Shown here: in pieces, positions 1 through 10,461 of the stretch | Position numbering within the stretch: the stretch's first letter is position 1 | Layout: every line of letters starts with the position of its first letter | Source: Nepenthes gracilis | Taxonomy: Eukaryota > Streptophyta > Magnoliopsida > Caryophyllales > Nepenthaceae | NCBI GenBank assembly: GCA_033239525.1 | Contig: BSYO01000014.1 | Coordinates: 5,560,536 to 5,624,535, forward strand | Reading direction: 5' to 3' | Length of the DNA: 64,000 bases | Program-made: the position numbers and the translations under genes | The notes under the pieces: model-generated | What the model was told of the DNA's origin: nothing | Seen by the model: the letters and a program-made list of their open reading frames with translations, nothing else | Database searches by the model: none

Positions 1-1801
1 TGCAAAGTCTAGCATCAAATCCGAAGCTCTTAGTGCAATATTAAATTTCGAAGTTCGTGTACAGGGTTAGTTACTGAAGTCCATAATGCCATGTCGTTTT
101 CATTGTTCCAAGGGGACCTAGGCTAGTAGATCCTACCAGCCAAGGGGGAGAATAATCAACGGTAGATTGTGTTCACTCTACACAATCAAAGGCCATAGTT
201 TGATAATCATATCCATTTCCATTTCCATTCAAAATCCAAAGTCCAACGTTTCATATCTCTATCCTCTCTTTACGTCCCGAGGAGGGGTGGACCATGTATG
301 ACTCTATAGATGGAGTTACCCCTGATTACCACTGTAACGTTCTAAGTCATGCCGGAGAACCTTATCTAACTGCTTCACAGTTTTAGATCCGAAGCACTTA
401 TTCATGGTTCAAACAAAATTCATCATAATTTCAAGGCCGATTTCATAGTTCACACAATCCATGCTCCTATCAATATTCAGAAGACCTTCACTCTTTTAAT
501 ATTTCAGTTTCTGTACAGGATTTTCATGTAGAATAGTCCGATCATAAAATGAATAGAAACATGGACCAACATATAAAAATATTATTAGTTGTAAGGTAAT
601 TCTGTTGTAAGTTGAACAATAAAGCATGTGCTAAACAAGAACCACAGTTAAGAATTTACAAAACTTGAAACTTAGTTCATATTCATGCATGCTTCGTAAT
701 GAAACTTATACTTGTTAAAACAATGCTATAGAAAACAAATTCCGAAGTAACTTGCATTAAAATATTATTACGGTTTAAATTTGAAAATGAAGGTACACTT
801 GCCTGATTTCCAAATTCTTTCACTCCAACTGGCCTAAGGTTCCCTTTTTCCTCAACGCCTCTAACTTCTTCTTGCACAGACCTTCTAACTCTCTTTTTTT
901 TATATTAGGAGTTCAGTATTTATAGAGAATTGATTAGGTGAGAGCAAGTGAGGTAAGTCACCTATTCTTACTTTTCCTCTAAAAGGTCAGCGAGGTAGGT
1001 AGAGTGGCTTACCTACTCTAGGTAGGTGGAAATCGTCAATGGAGTAGGTAAATCTACTCCAACTATCAAATTTAATCGACTCTAGTCATCCTCAACTCAA
1101 CTTTGGCTTCTATTTCTTCATCATCAACTTTGGCTTCCATTACCTCACAAGTCCACTCCGGCCTCCTCTTGCTTCCATAATCACTCCGGCCTCCATCAAT
1201 CCTTCAAATTCACTCCGGCCTTCTAGAGAGCACAAGGTGACTCCGGCCTTTAAGAGCTCACAAGCCAAGAGATCACAAAGTCACTTCGGTTCATCTCCAC
1301 TTCGGCATCACCATGCCATCTCGGTTCATCACCACTTCAGCATCAACATGCCACTTCGGTTCATCACCACTTCGGCTTCATCATTCCACTTCGGTTTATC
1401 ATGTCAAATCACTTCAGTCCTTACCACCTTGCACTCGCAATTTTTACTCCGGCCTCATCACACACTCATGGCCACTCCAGCCTCACTTCAGAGACAAGGC
1501 CTACTCCGGCCTCATCACCTTGCACTCACAATTTTACTCTGGCCTCATCACACACTCATGGCCACTTCGGCCTCACTTCACAAACAAGGCCTACTTCTGC
1601 CTCATCACCTTGCACTCACAATTTTACTTCGGCCTCATCACACACAAGGCCACTCCGGCCTTTAAGGGTTCATAAGACACTCCAGCCTCCATGATGTCAC
1701 AAGGCCACTTCGGCCTTAAGGGTGCACAAGCCCACTCCGGCCTTTAAGAGATCATAAGGCCACTCCCTAATTATTATGTTGTTTTTTGGATTGGGACCTC
1801 A
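1..1801 (-). repeat. 3' LTR of TE-A (partial)
   Basis: Aligns over its whole length with 11037-12879. In element orientation it begins TGAGGTCC at 1801. Its first 600 bp or so (window 1190-1770) are a degenerate tandem array built on CCGGAGTGGCC and CCGAAGTGG, which makes several spurious plus-strand reading frames. The TATA-like box is at 917-924 and a GGCAAGTGTAC-type motif at about 791-804. The remainder is AT-rich non-coding LTR. Confidence 0.93.
917..924 (-). promoter_or_regulatory. TATA-like box in 3' LTR of TE-A
   Basis: The minus strand reads TATAAATA in a CTCTATAAATACTG context, at a plausible U3/R position. The matching site in the right LTR (near 11969) is mutated to a run of A/T without the TATA core, so the copy that would drive the element is damaged. 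Confidence 0.5.
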
Positions 1802-1820
1802 TAATTCTCCCCTACTTTAG
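1802..1820 (-). promoter_or_regulatory. Polypurine tract of TE-A
   Basis: The minus strand reads a purine-rich CTAAAGTAGGGGAGAATTA immediately before the LTR start TGAGGTCC. The same AAGTAGGGGAG core precedes the 3' LTRs of TE-C, TE-D and TE-E. Confidence 0.85.
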
Positions 1821-1858
1821 GAAATTTCATCCTCGAAATTTAAATAAAGTTACAAACC

Positions 1859-2131
1859 TTAACTAAACAGATGGGGATACTTACTTTGAATTTCTTCTTC
1901 ACGTTCCCAAGTTGGTTCTTTAGGTGAGTGATTCCTCCAGAGCACCTTTACCAGGGAGATCGTCTTTGTTCGTAGTCTTTGCTCCTTCTGGTCTAAAATC
2001 TGCATTGGCTCCTCAATGTAGGATAAGTCCTTGTCAATTGCCAAGGGCTCAAACTCGATCACATGTGCAGGATCATGGACATATTTTCTGAGCATTGATA
2101 CATGAAATACATCATGTACTTCTGTCAAGTT
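1859..2131 (-). pseudogene. Integrase C-terminal tail with chromodomain-like end, TE-A
   Basis: Open frame from the LINE junction to a stop near the PPT. It contains VHDVFHVSMLRKYV and the tail VLWRNHSPKEPTWEREEE ending in YPHLF. This HVSMLRKY plus VLWRNH..EE.TWERE pattern is typical of Tekay/Del-type chromoviruses, where the tail is thought to aid targeting to heterochromatin. It is the end of the integrase encoded at 5915-7186. The LINE insertion separates the two at the codons for NL(T/M)EV. The methionine at 2128 is internal and is not a real start. Confidence 0.88.
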
Positions 2132-2350
2132 AAGCCCTAGAGAGAGATGCTCTCGTCCCTCTCTAGGTTTTCAACTTTTGTGGGCGGGATTAGGGTTGCT
2201 TGCTTGTTTCCACGCAGGCGCTGGCCACAGCCAGTCCCCTGGAGCGCTGACGAGGTTCTATGGTCACTTGTAATCCTCTATTCCCACAATCCCATGTTCG
2301 TGGATGAGCTCTGCTCATCTCATTGCCCATAAATTTCCCCCTTCCCTCCC

Positions 2351-4931
2351 TTGCGAAGAAATGCTCTGCCCTCTTTCCCAGCCCGAAATGCAAATTTCTT
2401 AGAGAATCTGAGGGCTATGGATCTCGACAAATGTCACCTGCAGAGGATGACTGCTTCTCCTCTTTCTCCTTCTACTGGTAATGTCGGCCAGTGTAGGAGC
2501 TTGCTGCGAACTGGTTCCTTGGCTGTCCTGGGACCTGAGCCGTCGTTTGTGGCAATTCCCTCTGCTCTTGCTGAAGGGCTTGCTTACTTGGACGTGATTC
2601 CTAATGTGGTTCTGGTAAACCCTGCCAATGCCCCAGATGCAGTTTTGCCTTTTAATTCTAAAAATTTTCAGACCAATTCCAACTCCTGGTCTAGAGTTGT
2701 TCAGGGCAAAAGTATCAATTCTTTAGCTCCTCTCAAATATTTTCCTCCCCAATCTACGGATGGAGACGAAATCTCTATTTCTCCTCCTGCTGAGGTTATT
2801 CAGCAGTGCCAGGAATTATGGGGATCCACGCTGGTGGGTTATTTCTATGAAAAACCATTACATTTTCTAGCGGTCAACACCATTGCACGGAAAATCTTGA
2901 CAAAATTTGGGCTCTGTCACGTTGTTGCGAATGATAAGGGTTTCTTCTTCTTTCGTTTTTGTTCTAATGCTCAATTGGATGCCTGCTTGGCTAATGGTCC
3001 CTAGGCCTTCGGAAGGAAATCCATTTTCCGTAAGAGATGGACACCGGGTATGGCCTTGGATCAAGAATCGCATAAGACATTCCCAGTTTGGATCACTTTG
3101 GTCAATGTCACAATTGAATATTAGACCCCCTTAGGCCTAGGTTGGATTGCTAGTAGGGTTGGTAAACCTATCCAACTTGATCCTAGGATAGCCAGAATGG
3201 ATCGTGTGCAATTCGCCCGGATTTGTGTTGAGGTGGGACGGGATGACCCTCTCCCTACAAAAATTTGATTAACATCTGGAGATGCTATGTCATCCAAGAT
3301 TGTTGAGGTTGAGGTAGACTATCAATGGAAGTTGGCACGTCATGTGAATGGATGTACTGCCAACCAGAGCAGTCATGAACGGGCTTACAATGGTATGAAG
3401 GCTGAGCAGATTACTAAACCTAAGAATCTGGCTTCTGGTGTTGATGGGGTTGGGAGTGGGACAACCTCCCAGGATTCCCATTCTGCTGACCGCAAAACAC
3501 TAAGTGTGAAGCTTAGGCCTGAAATCGAACAACCTTCCTGTCAAACATTTGGTTTCAATGCACATTCTCTTGAGTGGGCAATGGATAATCAGGAGGAGAG
3601 GATGTCAACTGTTGGCATCACTGAGGCATGTCATGTGGTGCCTATAAGTAAAGATTACCTTGCTGAAGGGGGCCATAGCCTACCTTCGTAGGATCCTACT
3701 ATTGATGAGCAAATGGTTCTAGCATCTGGAATTTCTGGTGGCATGGAGGAGCCTTCATCTGTTCGGGAACTGACAGTGAAGGCTCAGGAGGTCACCTGCG
3801 TTGCTCCTGTTGATAACTCAACCAGCAGGCTTGGGCTGGATTCACAGTCTCGCCTTGATGATGCGGTAACTACGACAGTTCCGGTTGATGGTTATTTTGA
3901 TGTTGGTTCAATTGGTGTGCCAACTGAAGCAGAAATGGAAGACACTCCTGCAGTTGGCTCTACTCCCAGCTCTCATGCTACCCTAGCTGACCAGCATGGT
4001 AAGGATCAAGATAGGGCTCAAATTGTCCTTGGAAATCCTATGTTTGATTTAGTTCAGATTGAAGGGTTTCAAGAAAAGAGACCCTCGTATGTGGAGTGCT
4101 CAGCCGTTGGTGTTGATCTTGATCTAATACCAAACTCAATCACTCGACTTTCAAGCAAGTACTCCCTAGATGATTCAATCTATGCTGAGCCTATTTTAGT
4201 GTGCCCGAGGGGTTCACTGGATGGTGGTTGGGAGGGCTTGGCACAGGATGCCCCTAGGGAGGTGCAGATCCAACCAACGTTGGGCGACCAATTGTTCCTG
4301 GCTAGTAGTCCCATGATTTTGTCTTCTCCGACTGAGGAGGTTGCGGTAGTTGAGGCTGTTTGTCATGAACCAATGCTTCATGCCCTCCAGTTGTTAGTGG
4401 AGGTAGAAGATTCTCTACAAAATATTGCCTCCTTCACTCCGGAGCAAAGGTACATTGTGCTTGTTTTCTTGGAAAGCTGCAGTTATGCTGTAACCGAAGA
4501 GACAAAGAATGAGTTCAAATCATACTCTTCTTTGGTTGCGATGGATGAGGACTTTTCTTCTGGTGCCTCTTTTGAAGCCCTCAGACTGTTGGTGGTTGCC
4601 AAAACTTCTCAACCATACATTGCTTCCTTATCTCCCGATGAAAAAGCAGGCAGTATTTAGGTTTCTTATTACTCCGTTAAAAATGAAAACAGATTACCCA
4701 ACTTATCAATATAGCAATCTGGATGACTTAGTGGCCGGCCTCCATATATTTGATGCCTCTAAGTTCTCTCCACCGCTGTCTGACCAAAGAGTAAAGGTTG
4801 TGAATCCCAATCAGTTTTCTTCCGTGCAAGATCGAACCTGGCAGCATGCCAAGTCCCGGAGATGGCAAAAATCTGCTTCCAAGAACTCTAAGGGCTCCTC
4901 AAACATAAATGTCAACCTAAACGCCGTCTGA
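2351..4931 (+). pseudogene. LINE ORF1 (DUF4283-like RNA-binding protein), degenerate
   Basis: One reading frame runs from 2351 (possible start at 2417, MDLDKC) to about 4660, then continues one frame over to 4931. A DUF4283-like core begins near QELWGSTLVGYFYEK and continues past the first stop through FPVWITL and WIASRVGKPIQLDP, as in plant L1 ORF1 proteins that coat LINE RNA. In-frame stops lie at 3002-3004 (a GPW to GP-stop change), 3122-3124, 3266-3268 (KI-stop where Arg is likely) and 3689-3691, with a frameshift near 4650. At least two stops fit C-to-T or G-to-A decay. I did not find a clear CCHC knuckle. The part after 3290 is low in recognisable domains. Confidence 0.75.
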
Positions 4932-5898
4932 GAGCCAATTTGGCTTGAGGGTTTGGGGTTTGGCAAGAACGGGAATCTCTTCCGGATTGACTTTTCATTG
5001 CTGAAATATGCTACTGGTTCTTGGGTTTTGCTTTTGCCCAAGTGCATTCCCAATGCTGCTGGGGTCTGTTTGGAGTTATTGCTGATCTGTTTGGCTGATG
5101 TTGTGGGTGTTGTGGGTGCTCCTTTGTGAGAGAAATACGCTGGTGCAAAGAGCTGGTGTGAATTGACCAAGATACCTACTTTTGGACAGAGGTACACCCT
5201 GGCCGAAGTGTAACTTTGTTCGAGGTGATGCAGAAAGTCTAAGTTCTACCTATATAGCTAAAATGGCGGCTGGTTTTTACTTGGACTTGGGTTTATAGCT
5301 CTTTAGATTTGGGTGCTAAAGTCAGCTCTCGTGGTAGGATACTGGTCGAGATGCCTACTCACAGGCTTCCTACTATTAGGGTAGAATTGCCTGAGATGTT
5401 GTGGGCGTGCTGCTCTAGACCAAGGTCAGAAGGATGAGTCTGAGACCCCTGTGCACATGGATGCTACTGCCTATGTCGAGGTGGTGGTTTTGGCCGACTG
5501 ATGTGGAAGTAATGCACGCTTAATGGCGTGTGTAAATCCAGTCCGAGGACTTTGTTGCTAGCATTTACAGTTGCTATTGCTGTTTAGTTCTTATTTTGGA
5601 ATGGTGGAAATTCAATTTGCTCATCTAGATGATGAAAAAATCTGTTGTTGCTGATTTCTTGTGTGTGTGTTTTTAGGGCTGGGTTGTATATCTTAGTAGT
5701 TGAATGTGGCCGGCTTAGACGATGCTCCTCTAGATGATTTTTGTGTTTTTTCGTCCAGTTTCATGACTTGGTTCATGGTGGTGCTCGAGGAATGCCCTAA
5801 CTTGTTGTTCTACCTCTAAGTCGGCAAAACACTTAGAGTTAGAACATTGTTTTGTACTTTCTTTTATTTTAATTTCAATTTACTTACTAAAAAAAAAA
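4932..5898 (+). other. 3' untranslated region of the ORF1-only LINE
   Basis: No significant reading frame. The last 90 bp contain a perfect 8-bp stem, CTCTAAGT with ACTTAGAG around a 9-nt loop (5814-5838), followed by a T-rich tract and the end TTTACTTACTAAAA. The LINE tail at 39258-39766 has the same arrangement (AAGTCGG, AACACTT, T-rich, ACTTACC, A-run), so this is the conserved LINE 3' end. Confidence 0.7.
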
Positions 5899-5914
5899 GT
5901 ACTTCCATCAAGTT

Positions 5915-7186
5915 TGGTGGCAGTGCCAACCTTTAGGCCACTTCTTCGATCCTCTCTAAAATCTCAAAGGGACCAATGAATTGTGGCTTCAGCTTTCCTT
6001 TTATCCTGAATCTGGATGTCCCCTTAGATGGTGACACTTTCAAAAATACAAAATTACCCACATCAAACTTCAATTCTGATCTCCTCCGGTCTACATAACT
6101 TTTCTGTCTTCTTCGGGCAACCTTTAAGTTATCGTGTATCAGCTTTATCTTCTCTGCTGTCTCTTTAACAATTTCAGGGCCTAAAATTCTTTTGTCTCTG
6201 GTTTCCTCTCAGTGGATCGGCAATCTACATTTTCTTCCATATAACGCTTCAAAAGGAGCCATGCCTATGCTTGCTTGATAACTATTATTACATGCGAACT
6301 CCGCCAAGGCCAAGTAATTATCCCAAGTTCCTTTCATTTCTAAGATCGAAGCTCTTAACATATCCTCAAGGATCTGGATTGTCCGTTCTGATTGGCCATC
6401 AGTCTAAGGATGATAGGCAGTGTTGAACTTCAGCTTTGTCCCCAATTCTTTATGCAAACTTTTCCAAAACCTTGAAACAAAATGGGAATCTCTATCCGAT
6501 ACGATGGAAGCAGGCACACCATGAAGTCTGACAATTTCATTCACATACAGCCTAGCCAGTTTATCACGAGAATAAGTCGTCCTGATTGCTAAGAAATGGG
6601 CTGACTTTGTTAGTCGGTCAATGATAATCCAAATGGTGTCATGGTTACTGGGGGTCATTGGCAAACCGGTCACAAAATCTATAGTAACATCCTCCCATTT
6701 CCAACTTGAAACCGGCATCGATTGTAATAACTGAGAGGGCTTTCTTCTTTCTGCTTTTACTTGTTGGCACACAAGACACTTCTCCACGTAAGCCATAACA
6801 TCCCTTTTCATGTTCCTCCACCAAAACATTTTCTTCAAATCTTGATACATCTTATTCACACCGGGATGGATTGTGTACCGAGATCGATGGGCTTCTTTTA
6901 AAACTTTCTCCTTCAATTCTTTATCATCCGGCATGCAAAAACGGTCTCTAAATCTCAACACTCCATCTGACCGAACATTAAAATCAGTTGTGGAATATTT
7001 ATTCAAATCACCCATGATATTCATAAGAAATGAGTCATTCACCTGCTTTCCCTTAACCTCATTTATTACCACTGGCTGAACTTGAAGGTATGATAAAATC
7101 ATCCGGTCGCCCAGAACATGTTGTTGAATATTACATTGCTTCAAGTATTTCAACATCTCCATTTGTTTAATCTGTAACCTCACCAT
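5915..7186 (-). pseudogene. Integrase (zinc finger and DDE core), TE-A
   Basis: The open part (6404-7186) shows the H2C2 zinc finger, with [10 protein letters not shown] and CLVCQQVK, then the DDE core: the first Asp in TIDFVTGLP, the second in [12 protein letters not shown], and the Glu in ERTIQILEDML after an in-frame stop in AYHP-stop-TDGQ. Beyond that the frame continues through YLALAEFACNNSYQASIG and FRIKGKLKPQFIGPFEILER to the LINE junction, with further stops. Integrase joins retroelement cDNA to chromosomal DNA. All catalytic residues can be read, but the stops make it a pseudogene. Confidence 0.92.
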
Positions 7187-8589
7187 ATAGCCTGATCAAC
7201 GACTCAGAGCATCAGCAACTGCATTAGCTTTTCTTGGTTTATACTATATTTCACAGTTATAATCCTTCAAAAAGTCCACCCATCTTTTCTGTCTCATATT
7301 AAGCTCCTTCTGTGAGAACAGATATTTCAAGCTCTTGTGATCGGAGTAGACGAGAAACTTTTCACCATAAAGGTAGTGTCTCCAAGTTTTCAAAGCAAAC
7401 ACTACTGCAGCAAGTTCAAGATCATGCGTGGAATAATTCTTCTCATGTGTTTTTAGCTATCTAGAACCATAAGCCACCACCTTTCCATTTTACATTAACA
7501 CGCATCCTAGTCCAACCTCAGACGCATCACAATACACTTCAAAACCTCCTGAGTCGTCTGAAATAGTTAGCACTAGAGCTGTCATTAAGCTATCCTTCAA
7601 CTTCTGAAAGCTCTGGTCACACTCTTCTATCCAGTCAAACTTGGTCTCTTTCTTTGTCAACTACGTCAGAGGCATGGCAATTTGGAAAAAAATTTTCACA
7701 AAATGCCTATAATAACCGACCATGCCAAGAAAACTCCTGACTTCAGTAACAGATGTGGGTCAACTCCAATTTATAACGGCCTCCACTTCCTTTGGATCTA
7801 TAGCAATCCCTCCATTAGAAATCACATGTCCTAAAAATGTAACTTCCTCCGGCCAGAATTCACACTTTTTTAGTTTAGCAGATAGCTTCTCTTCCCAAAG
7901 TACTTGGAGTACAATCCTTAAATGGATTTCATGTTCCTCATGGCTTTTAGAGTATATTAATATGTCGTCTATAAATACCACCATAAACTTATCCAGATAA
8001 GACCTAAACACCCTATTCATCAAATCCATAAATGCTACCAAAGTATTTGTAAGACCAAATGGCATCACAAGAAATTCATAGTGGCCGTACCTCGTTTTAA
8101 AAGCAGTTTTGGCCTCATCCTCCTGCTTTATCCTCAGCTGATGATATCCGGACCTCAAATTAATTTTTCAAAACACCCGAGACCACCCTTTTAACTAACC
8201 AAATAGGTCATCAATACGCGGTAAGGGATATTTATTCTTAACTGTGATTTTATTCAATTCACGGTAATCTATGCATAACCATGGAGATCCGTCCTTCTTG
8301 CAAACAACACCGACGTTCCCCACAGAGACACGCTCGGTCTAATGAACCCCTTATTTACCAACACCTATAACTGTAATTTCAGATCCTTCAATTCGGTAGG
8401 TGCCATCCGATAAGGTGCTTTAGAAATTGGAATAGTACCGAGATTAACCTTGATTTCAAATTCAATTTCCCGGTGGGGAGGTAGTCTAGGAAAAACTCCC
8501 GGGAATACATCCTCGAAATCACATACCACAAAAATATCTTTGGCCAACACTCTGTGGCTTCCAATATTGCTTGCATACGCCAAGTAAGC
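7187..8589 (-). pseudogene. Reverse transcriptase and RNase H, TE-A
   Basis: RT runs from the segment FVVCDFEDVFPG and APYRMAPTELK (8365-8583) through [10 protein letters not shown] and VMPFGLTN to the catalytic [12 protein letters not shown] (residues 60-71 of the open piece 7760-8158), then FLGHVIS. RNase H follows, with [41 protein letters not shown] and [15 protein letters not shown], ending at KANAVADALSR. The RT fingers part between about 8160 and 8365 has stops and small shifts. Several stops replace Trp, Gln or Arg. The FIDD aspartates are intact. Confidence 0.9.
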
Positions 8590-9017
8590 TTAGCATCCAC
8601 TTTTCAACAAATGTTTAGTATGTAAGGCAGAAATCATAATAGGCATTTCTTTTCTCCTAATACCCTGAAATGAGAAGGGTTCAATTCCAAGGATAATGAA
8701 ACACACCTTCTTTTGGAAGCAATCAATATTGGCATAATACCTTGCCAGCCAATCCATTCCTAAGATGACATCAAAATCACCCATACCTAGTAATATCAAA
8801 TCTACTATCGGCATTTTCCATCCACCTCAACCACACACTCTGGGTATACTACGTCAGTCACTACCGAGGACCCAATAGGGGTTGACACAACTAAATAAAA
8901 GTCTAAGATTCTTAGGGTAGATACAACATAACGTGAAAACAGCGGGGAAATAAATGAGTGCATAGACCCAGAATCAAATAAAATAAAAGTTGGAACTCCA
9001 CAAATAAGGAGAGTACC
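8590..9017 (-). pseudogene. Aspartic protease region, TE-A
   Basis: Active-site motif FILFDSGSMHSFIS (Asp codon at 8973-8975) followed by LDFYLVVSTPIGSSVV, VDLILLGMGDFDVILGMDWL and YYANIDCFQKKV, the standard retropepsin order in plant chromoviruses. DSG replaces the commoner DTG, which is usual in this lineage. The protease would process the Gag-Pol polyprotein. A stop after VEVDGKCR breaks the frame near 8805. Confidence 0.88.
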
Positions 9018-10070
9018 TTCAACCACATTTGGAGATGCCTTAGGGTCCTGTGTTGTCACTACAAAAGCTTTAGCTGCGACTGTTGGCTTCCTTGATCTAA
9101 CTCCCTTGGGCAAAGGACAATCTTTCATCTTGTGACCCTGTTGGCCACAGTTAAAACATGCTCCAGTCAATTTAAAGCAAGGCCACCCAGCGTGGTCTCT
9201 CCCACAATAAGCACAACCAGTGACCGATGTTTGGGACTTCATCACTGGTTGGGATTCAGCTATACTTTTCCCTTTAACTGTGGTTTTTGCCTTCTTAGAT
9301 GTCCCTGAAGGTGCAACATTCGAATCAGAGCTAGAACTTGCCCGGCTAGCAGCTTTCCTTGCAAAAAACTTTTGTATTTCCAGCTATTTTTCATATATCA
9401 ATGCCTAATCTAGAACAACTACATATGTTTGAAGATTTTGGGTCACTAACTGCCTTCTAATATTGTCCCTTAGTCCCTACTGGAACTTCTTTGCCTTTCT
9501 CAATTTATCTTCTACAAAGTAGGGTGCAAAATGGGACAGCTCCAAAAACTGGGCGTCATATTGAACCGCTGTACAGGTCCCCTGTCTTAGCCACATAAAC
9601 TCCCTCTCCTTCTGGTCTTGAAGACTTAAGGAAAAATATTTTTCCAAGGATGCTTCCTCAAACATACCTCAAGTAATTTCTTCATCAGGCACTCCAAACG
9701 CCCTCCCTTGCATCGCCTACCAACTATAGGCCACTCCTTCTAGTTTATAGGCTGTAAAGGTAACTTTTTCTTGGTCACTACATCGGATTACTATGAAAAT
9801 CTTTTTCATTCTCCTTATCTAGATGCTAGCTTTGGCTAGATTCTATTCTCCCAAGAATTTCAGAGCTCTTTCTGCCGTGAATTTATCATACGTTGTTGGG
9901 GTAGGATTCACCGGAGCTGGCTCTAGCGCTTGGACCAGAGCCATATGACCTTGCTCCGTAGACTCAATTATGTTCATCATCCTTCCCAACAGGTTAATAT
10001 ATTCTGCTTCGGCAATCGGGGGCATATCAGCACCACCCCGGTCGTTTCTTCTATTTCTTCTACTGGCCAT
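9018..10070 (-). pseudogene. Gag with CCHC zinc knuckle, TE-A
   Basis: Starts MASRRNRRNDRGG at 10070. It carries YINLLGRMMNIIES, then the capsid-like block with FTAYKLEG, MFEEASLEKYF and LRQGTCTAVQYDAQFLELS, and ends with the zinc knuckle CFNCGQQGHKMKDC (9117-9158) preceded by a second Cys/His-rich stretch CAYCGRDHAGWPC. It would form the virus-like particle and bind RNA. Stops after FLGE and in several other places leave three open fragments. The start is chosen because the same MASRR or MSSRR opening occurs in TE-B and TE-E. Confidence 0.9.
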
Positions 10071-10270
10071 TGTTATCCTATTATGAAGAACAAGGCAATA
10101 TTAGTAAACCTAGAAAATCAGATTACAGGGAGGGTTCATAGTTATTCAGGAAACTTAAAATCGGTCTCAATGTTTACACCTAAACTTCCCATCTAATGTC
10201 TATTATCCTCAATTTGTCTTGCCTATGCTTCTGCTTTATGATCAAACATTCCTAAGGCATTTCATTTTCC

Positions 10271-10282
10271 TCTCTGATACCA
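10271..10282 (-). promoter_or_regulatory. Primer binding site of TE-A
   Basis: The minus strand reads TGGTATCAGAGA four bases inside the 5' LTR. It matches the 3' end complement of initiator methionine tRNA, the usual primer of plant Ty3/gypsy chromoviruses. Confidence 0.88.
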
Positions 10283-10286
10283 ACTA

Positions 10287-10417
10287 TGACAGAGAGGATT
10301 TTTTTTTGTATACTTCAAAAATCCTCCTGTCAGAATTCGTCCGAAGCTAAGTCCCAAGATAAAGTAACAAAGGGAGACTGTCCAAACTGAACCAACACAT
10401 GCAAGCGTACTAAATAT

Positions 10418-10461
<44 letters not shown>

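Larger units (their letters stand above)
2132..5898 (+). mobile_element. L1-like LINE carrying ORF1 only, inserted in TE-A integrase
   Basis: Flanked by a 16-bp target duplication, GTACTTCTGTCAAGTT at 2116-2131 and GTACTTCCATCAAGTT at 5899-5914 (two mismatches), and ends in poly(A) at 5888-5898. Next to the 5' junction is a perfect 9-bp inverted repeat, CCTAGAGAG with CTCTCTAGG (2136-2167). The body holds one degraded ORF1 and about 970 bp of 3' sequence. No endonuclease or reverse transcriptase ORF2 is visible, although both ends seem present. The copy therefore looks internally deleted, or belongs to a non-autonomous ORF1-only subfamily, and must have been mobilised by another LINE's enzymes. 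Confidence 0.88.

Noticed and set aside
1237..1694. Three overlapping plus-strand frames rich in HHTLMATPASL and SGLITLHSQF
   Set aside because: They are by-products of the CCGGAGT tandem array in the TE-A LTR and recur at 12322-12772 in the other LTR with different breaks.
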